A stretch of 64,000 bases of DNA from Actinomadura sp. K4S16 (GTDB lineage: Bacteria; Actinomycetota; Actinomycetes; Streptosporangiales; Streptosporangiaceae). Shown one piece after another: positions 1 to 8,056 of this stretch (the first letter of the stretch is position 1; every line of letters starts with the position of its first letter). Location: the NCBI RefSeq assembly GCF_008327685.1, contig NZ_BDDE01000017.1, positions 372,001 through 436,000 on the forward strand, in the 5' to 3' direction. The notes beneath the pieces are model-generated. The model was not told where the DNA came from. It saw nothing but the letters and a program-made list of their open reading frames with translations, and did no database searches. The translations under genes were made by a program, and so were the position numbers.

Positions 1-608
1 CCTTGGCGTCGAGGGTCTGCTGCGGCGGCACGTCCCAGCCGGCCGCGCCCAGCCAGTCGACGACCGACGAGCCGCGGCCCAGCGCGTCCACGACCAGGCC
101 GGCGGCCAGGTAGCCGTCCTCGCCCTCGGCGGTGCTGTACTCGACTCCCTCGACGCGGCCGCTCGGGGCCCCGGCCCCGACCGACCGCAGCCCGGTGACG
201 GTCACGCCTTCGCGGATCTCGATGGAGGGCACCTCGCGGACCTTGTCCCGCAGGACGCGCTCGATCAGCACCCGGGAGCTGTAGACCATCGTCATCGAAC
301 CCGACTTGCGCGGGGCCCAGCCGTCGTTCTCGCAGTAGGCGGCGTCCATCGACGGCATCAGGTGCATCCCGCCCGCGGCGATCAGCGCCTCCTCGAACCC
401 GGGGAAGATCTCGCCGATCGCGCGCCGGCCGGAGTTGAGGAGGAAGTGCGGGTGCTTGCTCTGGGGGACGCCCCGGCGGTGCTCGGCGTCCGCCGGGAGC
501 CGGTCCCGCTCCAGAACGACCACCCGGTCGAAGCTCCGCGCTAGCACTCCGGCGGCGCACAGCCCCGCCACGCTGCCGCCGAGCACCACGGCCGTCTCGT
601 TCCGCATA
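1..608 (-). CDS. FAD-dependent oxidoreductase (aromatic hydroxylase-like), 3' end outside window
   Basis: The reading frame runs from an ATG at 608 down to the window edge, so only the N-terminal 200 or so residues are visible. It opens with a Rossmann FAD-binding motif (VVLGGSVAGLCAAGVLA), followed by VVVLERD, where a glutamate would bind the FAD ribose, and a conserved-looking PQSKHPHFLL segment seen in actinobacterial 2-polyprenyl-6-methoxyphenol hydroxylase-like flavoproteins. The substrate cannot be told. It is divergent from the polyphosphate kinase gene, with a repeat-rich, operator-like intergenic region between them, so it is probably controlled by a TetR-type repressor encoded elsewhere. 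The family call is fairly sure; the reaction is not. Confidence 0.8.
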
Positions 609-624
609 CCGCCACCGCCCAGAC

Positions 625-676
625 AGTCATTCCTACAGCCAGTCATTCATACATATCGTGAGTGAATGTATGACCC
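625..676. promoter_or_regulatory. Operator-like inverted and direct repeats between divergent genes
   Basis: An 8-bp perfect inverted repeat (tcatacat at 648-655, atgtatga at 667-674) surrounds an 11-bp spacer. A second, overlapping pair (cattca at 645-650, tgaatg at 664-669) is nested in it. A direct repeat cagtcattc occurs at 625-633 and 641-649, a 16-bp spacing. The site lies 17 to 40 bases upstream of the flavoprotein start, as expected for a TetR-family repressor. No regulator gene is visible in the window next to it. Confidence 0.5.
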
Positions 677-785
677 CGGTCGGGCGCGGTCAAGAGGCCT
701 CCCGGACGGCCGGACACGCCGGATCCACCCGCTCACCGTCGCCCGGGACGTCCGGTGCGCCCCTCCTTGGGGTAGAGATGTCCTC

Positions 786-1589
786 ATGAGCAAGGTCAAG
801 CGCCTGCCCCGGAACGTGTACGAGCCGGAGCTGGCCCGCCTCCAGGCGGAGTTGGTGAAGCTGCAGGAGTGGGTGCGCAGCGAGGGCGCCCGCGTCGTCG
901 TGGTCTTCGAGGGACGGGACGCGGCCGGCAAGGGCAGCACGATCAAGCGCGTCACCGAGTACCTCAACCCCCGCGTCGCCCGGATCGTCGCGCTGCCCGT
1001 ACCGACCGACCGCGAGCGCACGCAGTGGTACTTCCAGCGCTACACCGAGCATCTGCCCGCCGCCGGGGAGATCGTCCTGTTCGACCGCTCCTGGTACAAC
1101 CGGGCGGGCGTCGAGCGCGTCATGGGCTTCTGCTCCAAGCAGGAGTACACGCGCTTCCTCCACCAGTGCCCCATCTTCGAGCGCCTGCTGGTCGAGGACG
1201 GGATCCTGCTGCGCAAGTACTGGTTCTCGGTCAGCGACAACGAGCAGGAGCGCCGCTTCCGCAGCCGGATGGAGGACCCGATGCGGCGGTGGAAGCTGTC
1301 GCCGATGGACCTGGAGTCCATCACCCGCTGGGAGGACTACTCCCGCGCCAAGGACGAGATGTTCGTCCACACCGACATCCCCGAGGCGCCCTGGTACGTC
1401 GTGGAGAGCGACGACAAGCGGCGCGCCCGGATCAACATGATCGCCCACCTGCTGTCGACGATCCCCTACCACGCCGTCGAGCCGCCCCACCTGCCGCTCC
1501 CCGAGCGCCCGCCCCCGAAGGGCTACGAGCGCCCGCCGCGCGAAATGCAGACCTACGTCCCCGACCACTCCGCGTCCCTGCTCGAATAG
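786..1589 (+). CDS. ppk2: Polyphosphate kinase 2 family protein
   Basis: This 267-residue protein is a PPK2-family kinase, which transfers phosphate between polyphosphate and nucleoside mono- or diphosphates in the cytoplasm. A Walker A loop lies at residues 43-50 (GRDAAGKG) and a Walker B/lid-type motif at about 98-110 (LFDRSWYNRAGVE), both family signatures. The length matches single-domain PPK2. The frame is open further upstream to 666, but the ATG at 786 gives the usual N terminus (MSKVKRLPRN) and keeps the operator region free. Whether it prefers ADP, GDP or AMP cannot be decided from the sequence. It is monocistronic, with a convergent small membrane-protein gene downstream. Confidence 0.93.
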   Translation: MSKVKRLPRNVYEPELARLQAELVKLQEWVRSEGARVVVVFEGRDAAGKGSTIKRVTEYLNPRVARIVALPVPTDRERTQWYFQRYTEHLPAAGEIVLFDRSWYNRAGVERVMGFCSKQEYTRFLHQCPIFERLLVEDGILLRKYWFSVSDNEQERRFRSRMEDPMRRWKLSPMDLESITRWEDYSRAKDEMFVHTDIPEAPWYVVESDDKRRARINMIAHLLSTIPYHAVEPPHLPLPERPPPKGYERPPREMQTYVPDHSASLLE

Positions 1590-1620
1590 CGCCACCGCCC
1601 CGGCGTCACCCCGCGTACGG

Positions 1621-1863
1621 TCAGACGCCGGGTTCGCCCCTCCGCGCGCCGGGGCGCCGCCGCAGCAGCATCACGATGATCGCGATCGCGCAGAGCACCC
1701 CGGGACCGCAGTGCACGAGCAGCACTCCGGCCAGGCTGGGCCCGCCCCAGTCCTCCCGGTAGGTCGCGGGGTCGGTCATGTCGATCACGAACGGCTCGGC
1801 GACCGCGCGCGCGACGAAGAACAGGCCGACGACGAGCCCGAGAACCGTGGCGACCTTCCGCAC
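1621..1863 (-). CDS. Small two-helix membrane protein
   Basis: An 80-residue protein of unknown function. I chose the GTG at 1863 because GGAAGGAG sits six bases before it; the open frame extends to 2046, but the extra N terminus is low in hydrophobicity and has no such site. Residues about 4-22 (VATVLGLVVGLFFVARAVA) and 43-67 form two membrane segments, with a short polar loop containing DMTDPATYREDWGG between them and an arginine-rich cytoplasmic tail. I recognise no family. It is convergent with ppk2, 31 bases away, and shows no operon partner. Confidence 0.6.
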   Translation of the reverse strand: MRKVATVLGLVVGLFFVARAVAEPFVIDMTDPATYREDWGGPSLAGVLLVHCGPGVLCAIAIIVMLLRRRPGARRGEPGV

Positions 1864-2084
1864 CTTGCGCTCCTTCCCTCGTCCGGACCACGACTTCACT
1901 CGCCGTCCATGCTCGCCCGCCGTCCGAGACCGCACATCACCCCGCGAAGCCATCTCTTGCATCACCCTGGAGTACTCAGAGGTCACTCTCAGCACCGGAG
2001 ACGGCGTCCGCGCGTCGGACGATTCCCTGCCGCCGGGTGGAACCAACGCAGCCGCCGGGCGGCCGGGGCGGTTAGCATCGCCGG

Positions 2085-2834
2085 ATGCCGCTGACCGACG
2101 CCGGGCGCTTCGCCGTGTACGGCCCCTCGCACTGGGCGGCGCTCGGGCTGTTCGCGGTCGGCTGCGTCGGCCTGGTGCTCGTCGGCCGATCCCAGCGCGC
2201 GGGAGCGGAGCCGGGCGCGGCCTTCGGTGAGCAGGCGCGGGGATTCGGCAAGGCGTACGCGCTGGCGATCGTGTACGTGATGGTCGGAACCCAGGTCCAC
2301 ACCCTGCTCCCCGGCCAGTGGCGGATCGGCGGGTCGCTGCCGCTCCAACTGTGCGACGTGGCCTGGCTGACGGCGGTCGGCGCGCTGTGGACGTTCGGCC
2401 GGCGCTGGTTCGCGCTGACCTACTACTGGGGGCTCACCCTCTCGGTGCAGGGCCTGCTCACGCCCGCGCTCAACGGCGGCGACTACCCCGGCATCGACTA
2501 CCTCGGCTTCTTCGGGATGCACCTGATGATCGTGTGGTCCGCGGTGTACCTGACCTGGGGCCTCGGCATGCGGCCGGACTGGAGCGACTACGGGTTCGCG
2601 GTCGCCGCCACCGCGGCATGGGCGGTAGCCACCTTCGTCTTCAACCTCAGCGCGGGGACGAACTACGGATACCTCAACGACAAGCCCGGCTCCGGCTCGG
2701 TCCTGGACCTGATGGGCCCCTGGCCCTGGTACGTAATGGTCGAGACCCTGATCATCCTTCTCGGCTGGGCCCTGATCACCTGGCCCTGGACCCGCGCAAG
2801 CCGCCCGCCCGAAGCAGCGCGTCAGCGCCCGTAG
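2085..2834 (+). CDS. TIGR02206/YwaF-family integral membrane protein
   Basis: A 249-residue membrane protein with six or seven hydrophobic helices. It resembles the YwaF-like TIGR02206 family by its short N terminus, helix 1 (HWAALGLFAVGCVGLVLVG), the conserved LPLQLCDVAW segment, and the NGGDYPGIDYLGFFGMH and NYGYLNDKPGSGSVLDLMG loops. The family has no established biochemical function. The ATG at 2085 is the natural start. The gene appears to stand alone, with a convergent small ORF after it. Confidence 0.8.
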   Translation: MPLTDAGRFAVYGPSHWAALGLFAVGCVGLVLVGRSQRAGAEPGAAFGEQARGFGKAYALAIVYVMVGTQVHTLLPGQWRIGGSLPLQLCDVAWLTAVGALWTFGRRWFALTYYWGLTLSVQGLLTPALNGGDYPGIDYLGFFGMHLMIVWSAVYLTWGLGMRPDWSDYGFAVAATAAWAVATFVFNLSAGTNYGYLNDKPGSGSVLDLMGPWPWYVMVETLIILLGWALITWPWTRASRPPEAARQRP

Positions 2835-2848
2835 TCCAGAAGGCGCCG

Positions 2849-3070
2849 CTACTTCTTCGCGGGGTCGGATCCCGCTCGCTTGACGATCTGGTCGCCGGGG
2901 TTCAGCGAGCTCCAGAGGGAGCCGTCGACGCGGATCTTCCTCGTCCTGCCGTCGGTGAAGGTGACCTTGAGGTAATGGTAGAGATTCGACCCGTCCGGGT
3001 TGCTGCGGGACTTCGCGGTGACGGTGCCTTCCCACGCTTCGTCCTCGTGCACCCGCCGTGACCTGAACAT
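2849..3070 (-). CDS. Small hypothetical protein, beta-rich domain
   Basis: A 73-residue protein starting at the ATG at 3070, preceded by a GGCAGGTGA ribosome-binding site; an earlier in-frame ATG at 3103 is less likely. It contains WEGTVTAK, YLKVTFTDGRTRKIRVDGSLW and LNPGDQIVKR, a pattern of short beta strands like small OB- or SH3-type domains known only as uncharacterised actinobacterial proteins. No signal peptide or membrane helix is visible. Function unknown. Confidence 0.65.
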   Translation of the reverse strand: MFRSRRVHEDEAWEGTVTAKSRSNPDGSNLYHYLKVTFTDGRTRKIRVDGSLWSSLNPGDQIVKRAGSDPAKK

Positions 3071-3175
3071 CTGCTCACCTGCCCTTGGTGATGGCGTTCT
3101 CACTTCTTGTGATCAGGTTAGGGCGGTGCGGAGCCGGTGGGCCTCGGCCGCGTGAGGGGTCTTGCGGATGCGACC

Positions 3176-3479
3176 TCAGGCTGAGGGGCGGGGGCGGACG
3201 ATACCGAGGTCGTAGGCCATCACGACGGCATGGACGCGGTCGCGGGCACCGAGCTTGCGCCCTCAGCTGGACGGCCACGAATCTGTCGAGGAGCCGGCGC
3301 GTCGCGGTCGGGGCCGGCAGCGCCTCGCCTCGGGCGACCACCCTGATGGCCTCGGCCAGCTCCGGCGGGCGCACGGACTTGAGCAGGAAGCCGCTCGCCC
3401 CGGCCCGCAGCGCGGCGTAGAGCGGCTCGTCGAGGTCGAACGTGGTGAGGATGACGGCGGCTCCCTGTATCGCGAGCAC
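3176..3479 (-). pseudogene. NarL/LuxR-family response regulator remnant with two deletions
   Basis: Read on the minus strand, 3479 to about 3285 gives the back half of a receiver domain (VILTTFDLDEPLYAALRAGA, then SGFLLKSVRPPELAEAI and a PTATRRLLDRFVA linker). The frame then breaks. In another frame the last piece of a LuxR DNA-binding domain appears (KLGARDRVHAVVMAYDLG to a stop at 3176). The first two thirds of the receiver and about 40 residues containing the recognition helix are missing, so the gene cannot make a working regulator. No sensor kinase gene is adjacent. Confidence 0.8.
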
Positions 3480-3902
3480 GGGCCGGTCGGTATTCCGTGT
3501 TGTGAATGGTCGCCCGCGCCGCCGGAGCCGGGGCGGCCCCGCAAGACCACGGGCGGCCGCACTCGCCGGACACCGGCGTGAACGCACAGGAAAAGCCGGG
3601 TTTCTATGACCCTCGAAATACACATTGAATATCTAGCGCTTTTCATCTTCTAGAAGGCGGTCCCGCCCTCAACTAACCTCCCGTAACTGTGATCCACGCG
3701 AGGATGTCAAGGCGCCGCGGTGCGTGCCGGCACTTGCGGGGCCGATTCATTTCGACGGCGGTTATTTTTCTCGCGAACACGCTCCGGCGCAAGGCCGTGG
3801 AGGAATGTCAGCGCGAGCGGGGCCCGCCCGCGGCGGCCGGAACCGCTTCTTCACCGGACTCCATACAGCCCCGCGGAAATACCCCCCGATTGGAGAACCG
3901 TC
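3480..3902. other. Intergenic region with AT-richer promoter zone
   Basis: No gene is supported here. Bases 3600-3700 are clearly richer in A and T than the surroundings and probably carry the promoter of the downstream protease pair. Open frames crossing this stretch lack recognisable domains, and the protease start is better placed at 3903. The leader from about 3700 to 3902 would be long. Confidence 0.5.
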
Positions 3903-4625
3903 ATGCGCAGACTGATGCATGCGGCGCTGGTCGCGTGCGCGCTCGCGCTCGCGATGTGCGGCGTGACGTCCGCGAACGCCGCCGAACCGCCCGGTGCGGG
4001 CGGGGTGCCGATCATCGGCGGCCACAACGCCACCGAGACGTACTCCTGGATGGTGTCGCTGAGCAACGGCTGCGGCGGCAGCCTGGTCGCGCCCCAGTGG
4101 ATCGTCACCGCGAACCACTGCGGCCCGGCGTCGCAGGCCCGGATCGGCTCGACCTACAAGAACTCCGGCGGCGAGGTCCGCTACATCGACCGGCGAACCA
4201 CCCGGTCCGGAACCGACCTCACACTGATGCACCTGTCCACCCCCGCCCAGTCGGCTCCGGTCAGGATGGCGCAGTCCAACCCCGCCGCGGGAACCCCCGT
4301 GCGGCTGCTCGGCTTCGGCTGCATGAGCTGGCCGAGCTGCCGGACCGCCACCGTCCTCCAGGAGATCGACCTGACCGTCCTGCCCAGCAGCCGGTGCGCG
4401 GCCGGCGGCGGCACCGCGAACGACGTCTGCGTGTCGGGCGACCGGACGCACTCCGCCTGCCACGGCGACTCCGGCGGTCCCGCCGTCGTCGGCAGCCGCG
4501 GCGCCTGGACGCTCGTCGGCGAGACCCACGGCCCGGGCGACAACATGGGCGAGTGCGCGACCACCACGCTCTACACAGGCATCGCGCCGTACCTGTCATG
4601 GATCAACCAGCAGATCGGCGGCTGA
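3903..4625 (+). CDS. Secreted trypsin-fold (S1) serine protease
   Basis: A 240-residue secreted endopeptidase. A signal peptide covers residues 1-27 (ends SANAA). The propeptide is short, and the mature N terminus is expected at IIGG (37-40). The catalytic triad is His72 (TANHC), Asp105 (SGTDLTLMH) and Ser190 (GDSGGP). The residue at the bottom of the S1 pocket, six before the catalytic serine, is Ser184 rather than Asp, so chymotrypsin-like rather than trypsin-like preference is predicted. The ATG at 3903 follows a GGAG site; an upstream in-frame extension to 3720 is not signal-like. It lies 31 bases before a snapalysin gene, presumably in the same transcript. Confidence 0.9.
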   Translation: MRRLMHAALVACALALAMCGVTSANAAEPPGAGGVPIIGGHNATETYSWMVSLSNGCGGSLVAPQWIVTANHCGPASQARIGSTYKNSGGEVRYIDRRTTRSGTDLTLMHLSTPAQSAPVRMAQSNPAAGTPVRLLGFGCMSWPSCRTATVLQEIDLTVLPSSRCAAGGGTANDVCVSGDRTHSACHGDSGGPAVVGSRGAWTLVGETHGPGDNMGECATTTLYTGIAPYLSWINQQIGG

Positions 4626-4656
4626 CCCCCGCTCCCCCCACCTGTAGGAGTTCTCC

Positions 4657-5214
4657 ATGGTGATTCGCAAGATCGTGACGGCGCTGGCCGTCACGCTCGG
4701 GCTGTCCTTCCTCGTGCCCGCGCTGGTCGTCGACTCCGCGTCGGCCGCGGCGCCGGTCGCGGTCCGCACGATCTACTACGACGCCGGCGCGGCGCAGGAG
4801 TTCAGGGCGGCCGTCGACCAGGGCGCCGCCGCCTGGAACGCCGCCGTGCCGGCGATCCAGCTCAAGCCCGCGACCGGCGCGCAGGCCACCGTCAAGGTCT
4901 ACGCCGACGACGGCTGGCCGCGCACCTACATGGGCGGCTTCGGCCGGGCCACCATCTACATGGGACGCCAGGCCGTCGACGACGGCTTCTACCCGCCGAG
5001 GATCGCCGCGCACGAGCTCGGGCACGCCCTCGGCCTGCCCGACAACCGCAACGGACGCTGCGACTACCTGATGTCCGGGCACAGTTCCCCGACGTCCTGC
5101 CAGAGCACCACCCCGCACCCGACCGAGGCGGCCCAGGTCACCCGCAACGCGGGCGGCTTCGCCTCCGCCGCGCTCAGCCGCGAGACCCGGTTCGCGGACT
5201 GCTTCGTCTTCTGA
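4657..5214 (+). CDS. snpA: Snapalysin-family (M7) secreted zinc metalloprotease
   Basis: A 185-residue protein with a signal peptide (cut near ASA-AAP at about residue 31) and the snapalysin zinc motif HELGHALGLPD at 119-129, supplying His119, His123 and Asp129 as ligands with Glu120 as the base. A Met-turn follows (YLMSG, Met139). Cys135 and Cys148 probably form the family disulfide. In Streptomyces the snapalysin gene is usually divergent from a LysR activator; here it instead follows an S1 protease, and no LysR gene is nearby. A GGAG site precedes the ATG. It is a small extracellular protease, perhaps acting on milk-type or cell-wall proteins. Confidence 0.9.
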   Translation: MVIRKIVTALAVTLGLSFLVPALVVDSASAAAPVAVRTIYYDAGAAQEFRAAVDQGAAAWNAAVPAIQLKPATGAQATVKVYADDGWPRTYMGGFGRATIYMGRQAVDDGFYPPRIAAHELGHALGLPDNRNGRCDYLMSGHSSPTSCQSTTPHPTEAAQVTRNAGGFASAALSRETRFADCFVF

Positions 5215-5279
5215 CCGCTGACCGCCCCGCACCACTGTCCGCCCCGCACCACTGACCGCACAGCGCCACCTACCGCACC

Positions 5280-5316
5280 GCACCGCGGGCACACCGGCTC
5301 CACGTGCCCGCGGTGC
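5280..5316 (+). terminator. Perfect 13-bp hairpin after the protease pair
   Basis: gcaccgcgggcac at 5280-5292 and gtgcccgcggtgc at 5304-5316 form a perfect 13-bp stem with an 11-base loop. No T-run follows, which is common for high-GC actinomycete terminators. It lies 65 bases after the snapalysin stop. Confidence 0.7.
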
Positions 5317-5487
5317 CGCGCTTCCGGCTCCATGGCCCCGGGCGTCCCCCCAGCGCGGAGTCGTCCCGCACGGGTGGCTCGCGGGCCTCACCGGGTAGGG
5401 ATGAAGCAAAAGGGGGGTTTGGTCCTGGCCGCATGGCCGGACGGGCCCCGGTCGTCGCGGCGGCGAAGCGATGCGAGGTGGGTGGCG

Positions 5488-6336
5488 ATGTGCAGGTGGA
5501 TGGTCTACTCCGGGGATCCCGCCCTGGCGGAGGCCCTGCTCTTCCGGCCGGCCCACTCCCTGATCAACCAGAGCCTGCGCGCCCGGCTGGGAGAGGAGAC
5601 CACGAACGGGGACGGCTTCGGCATGGGCTGGTTCGGGGAGCGGCGGATCCCCGCCGTGTACAAGAGCATCAACCCGGCCTGGAGTGATCCGAACCTGCTC
5701 GAGATCAGCCGGGAGATCCGCACTCCGCTGCTGTTCGCGCACGTCAGGGCCTCGACGGGCGCCGCGGTGCAGCGCAGCAACTGCCACCCGTTCCGGCACG
5801 GGCGGTGGCTGTGGATGCACAACGGGTCCATCGCCGACTTCACCAGGCTGAAGCGGGACGTCATGCTCGCGGTCGACCCGTCGCTCTACGCCGAGATCGA
5901 GGGGACGACCGACTCGGAGGCCCTGTTCTACCTGTCGCTCACCTTCGGCCTGATGGAGGACCCGCCGGGCGCGGTCGCCCGCGCGATCGGTTTCGTCGAG
6001 GACCTCGGCCGGCGCTACGGCGTGCCCGATCCCCTGCAGATGACCGTGGCCACCACCCAGGGCGAGTCGATCTGGGTGTTCCGCTACTCCAGCCTGGGAC
6101 GCACGAGGTCCCTCTTCTGCTCCACCGACATCGCCCAACTGCGCAGGCTCTACCCCGAGCTGGACGTCCTCCAGGAGCTCGGGACGGAAGCGCGTTTCGT
6201 CGTGTCCGAGCCGATCCACCATCTCGAGGGCGCGTGGAAGGAGGTGCCGGAGAGCTCCTACGCGATCGTGCGTCCCGGCGTGAGCGAACTCCACCCGCTC
6301 GTCCCGCTCACGGTGCACCAGGAGACCACCGCCTGA
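5488..6336 (+). CDS. Class II glutamine amidotransferase (YafJ/EgtC-like)
   Basis: A 282-residue N-terminal-nucleophile amidohydrolase. The ATG at 5488 is chosen because it places cysteine at position 2 (MCRWMVYSG), the catalytic residue after Met removal; the longer open frame from 5332 would bury it. NGDGFGMGWFG, FAHVRAST, NCHPFRHGRWLWMHNGSI and TTDSEALF are the typical glutaminase motifs. The family removes the amide of glutamine or gamma-glutamyl compounds. EgtC of ergothioneine synthesis is related, but no other egt gene is nearby, so the substrate is open. Confidence 0.9.
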   Translation: MCRWMVYSGDPALAEALLFRPAHSLINQSLRARLGEETTNGDGFGMGWFGERRIPAVYKSINPAWSDPNLLEISREIRTPLLFAHVRASTGAAVQRSNCHPFRHGRWLWMHNGSIADFTRLKRDVMLAVDPSLYAEIEGTTDSEALFYLSLTFGLMEDPPGAVARAIGFVEDLGRRYGVPDPLQMTVATTQGESIWVFRYSSLGRTRSLFCSTDIAQLRRLYPELDVLQELGTEARFVVSEPIHHLEGAWKEVPESSYAIVRPGVSELHPLVPLTVHQETTA

Positions 6337-6357
6337 CCTCTCGGGGGCGGCCCTCTG

Positions 6358-7230
6358 TCAGGCCGGGGCGATCAGCCGCCACGCGGACGGGCGCAGCGTC
6401 CAGGTGCGGCTCGTGTAGGGACCGGAGACCTCGCCGTCGCTGTTGACGCGGAACTCCTGCCCGCTGATCGTCACTTCGCAGGCCTTGGTGTGCAGGACGT
6501 CGTCCCGGTAGCGGTGGCTGCCGTCGCGCAGGCGCAGGGCGTACGCGACGCGCGCGAAGGGGCCGGTGGCGGTGGAGACGACCAGCTCCAGTCTCCCGTC
6601 CCCCGGGTGCGCGTCCGCCGCCAGCTGGGCGGAGCCGCCCGCGATGCCGGAGGCGTTGGTGATCGCGGCCATGAGGAACCTGCCCTCGGCGACCAGTTCG
6701 CCGTCCGCCTCGACCCGCAGCCGCCACCCGGAGTGGCGCACGCCCGCCAGGACCGCGCCCAGCGGGAACGCCGCGGCCTTGAGCGAGCTCTTGAACCGGG
6801 TCGCGCTCTCCGCTGCCGCGGCTCCGATGCCCACGTGCACGGCGTTGAGCGTCGCGCGGCCGTCCTCGTCGACGATCATGTCCAGCTCGCGCCGGCCGCC
6901 GTCCAGCAGCAGGCGGGCGGCCTCCTCGGGGTCGAGCGGGATGCCGAGGTTGCGGGCGAGGTCGTTCCCGGTGCCCATCGGCAGCAGGCCGACCGTCCGG
7001 TCCAGCTCGCCGCGCCGGTGCAGGGTGCCGACCAGGCGGTTGATGGATCCGTCGCCGCCGGCGGCCACGACGACCGCCTTCCGATCCCTGTCCAGCGCCT
7101 CGTCGAGGTCTCCGGGCGCGACGCACGGGCAGACGGTCACCTCTTGCCCGGCGTCCCGGAGCAGCGCGGCGACCCGGTCGAGGGTCTCGGCGTCATGCGT
7201 ACCGGCCTGGGCGTTGGTGAAGAGAAGCAT
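6358..7230 (-). CDS. Diacylglycerol kinase-family lipid kinase
   Basis: A 290-residue DAGK-catalytic-domain protein. The nucleotide-binding GGDGS is at residues 58-62, followed by LLPMGTGNDLARNLGI, which closes the active site; the C-terminal half has the beta-sandwich pattern of bacterial lipid kinases (AITNASGIAGGSAQLAADAH). I prefer the ATG at 7230 (preceded by TGAGGA), which gives the usual start MLLFTNAQAG; a start at 7359 is possible. It likely phosphorylates diacylglycerol or a related lipid at the membrane face. It converges on the glutamine amidotransferase with a 21-base gap. Confidence 0.88.
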   Translation of the reverse strand: MLLFTNAQAGTHDAETLDRVAALLRDAGQEVTVCPCVAPGDLDEALDRDRKAVVVAAGGDGSINRLVGTLHRRGELDRTVGLLPMGTGNDLARNLGIPLDPEEAARLLLDGGRRELDMIVDEDGRATLNAVHVGIGAAAAESATRFKSSLKAAAFPLGAVLAGVRHSGWRLRVEADGELVAEGRFLMAAITNASGIAGGSAQLAADAHPGDGRLELVVSTATGPFARVAYALRLRDGSHRYRDDVLHTKACEVTISGQEFRVNSDGEVSGPYTSRTWTLRPSAWRLIAPA

Positions 7231-7383
7231 GGTCCTCAGATCGGCCGTGCGGAGCCTCCGGGGGCGTTGCTCGGTGACGGAGGCCTGGGGGGTTCCCACA
7301 CGGGTCTGCCTTCCCTTCCGCGCTCCGATGATGCGGACCGCAGGTGTCGGACGCATCACGGCGTCCCATGCGGGTGGACGGCG

Positions 7384-7929
7384 TCAGGGGGCTGGGGAGT
7401 AGCTCTGCAGGTCGCCCTGGCGAGCCTGGACCGGGGCGTTCAGGGAACCGCTGCCGGACCGCTGGAAGTGCAGGGTGAGCAGGATGAACTGACCGGTCGA
7501 GAGCGGCTTCTTGAGGCCGCGCATGACGATTTTGGCCGACGGGCCGATCTGGACGTCCTGCCCCGCCGGGAGCCGGACGGGCCCACCGATGATCTCCGTG
7601 GAGGCGGCCTGCGGCGAGGAGACCGACGTCAGCGTGTCGTCCTCCGTGCGGGGTGCCTGGCTCCCGGAGACGCCGAAGCTCTCGATCGAGCTGGGCGAGT
7701 TGACCATGGTCAGGTAGACGGGCGCCGACCCGCCCTGCTTGATCACGGCGCCTCCCTCGCCGCCGAGGACGAAGAGGTTGCGGATGGCGACCTGCCCGAC
7801 CTGCCCCGCGACGCCCGACGCGGGCGACACGTCGGTGGAGACGGGGTTGCCGCCGCATCCCGCCAGCAGCGCGCCGGCCAGCAGCGCGGGCGCGGCCGGG
7901 GCGAGCACGCCGGTCCGAGCGATGTCCAT
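7384..7929 (-). CDS. Lipoprotein, PCuAC-like fold without copper ligands
   Basis: A 181-residue lipoprotein. The lipobox LLAGC puts the lipidated cysteine at 25. The ATG at 7929 follows GGGGAGA. The mature part (QVAIRNLFV, GGSAPVYLTMVNS, KIVMRGLKKPLSTGQFILLT) follows the beta-sandwich pattern of the PCu(A)C/DUF461 copper-chaperone family, but the His and Met ligands of the H-x-M and downstream H motifs are not present. It may bind another ligand or act structurally at the outer face of the membrane. This subfamily is common and uncharacterised in actinomycetes. Confidence 0.7.
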   Translation of the reverse strand: MDIARTGVLAPAAPALLAGALLAGCGGNPVSTDVSPASGVAGQVGQVAIRNLFVLGGEGGAVIKQGGSAPVYLTMVNSPSSIESFGVSGSQAPRTEDDTLTSVSSPQAASTEIIGGPVRLPAGQDVQIGPSAKIVMRGLKKPLSTGQFILLTLHFQRSGSGSLNAPVQARQGDLQSYSPAP

Positions 7930-8056
7930 CCGTCTCCCCGATCTGAGATCACCCTCGACCTGCCGAAGATCCCTCGGCGCGCAGCGGACCAAACTCCCAG
8001 GTGCGCAAAGCCGCGGGAAGGTGGGCACGGGCGCACGCCGCCTCTCGCGGGCCGCC

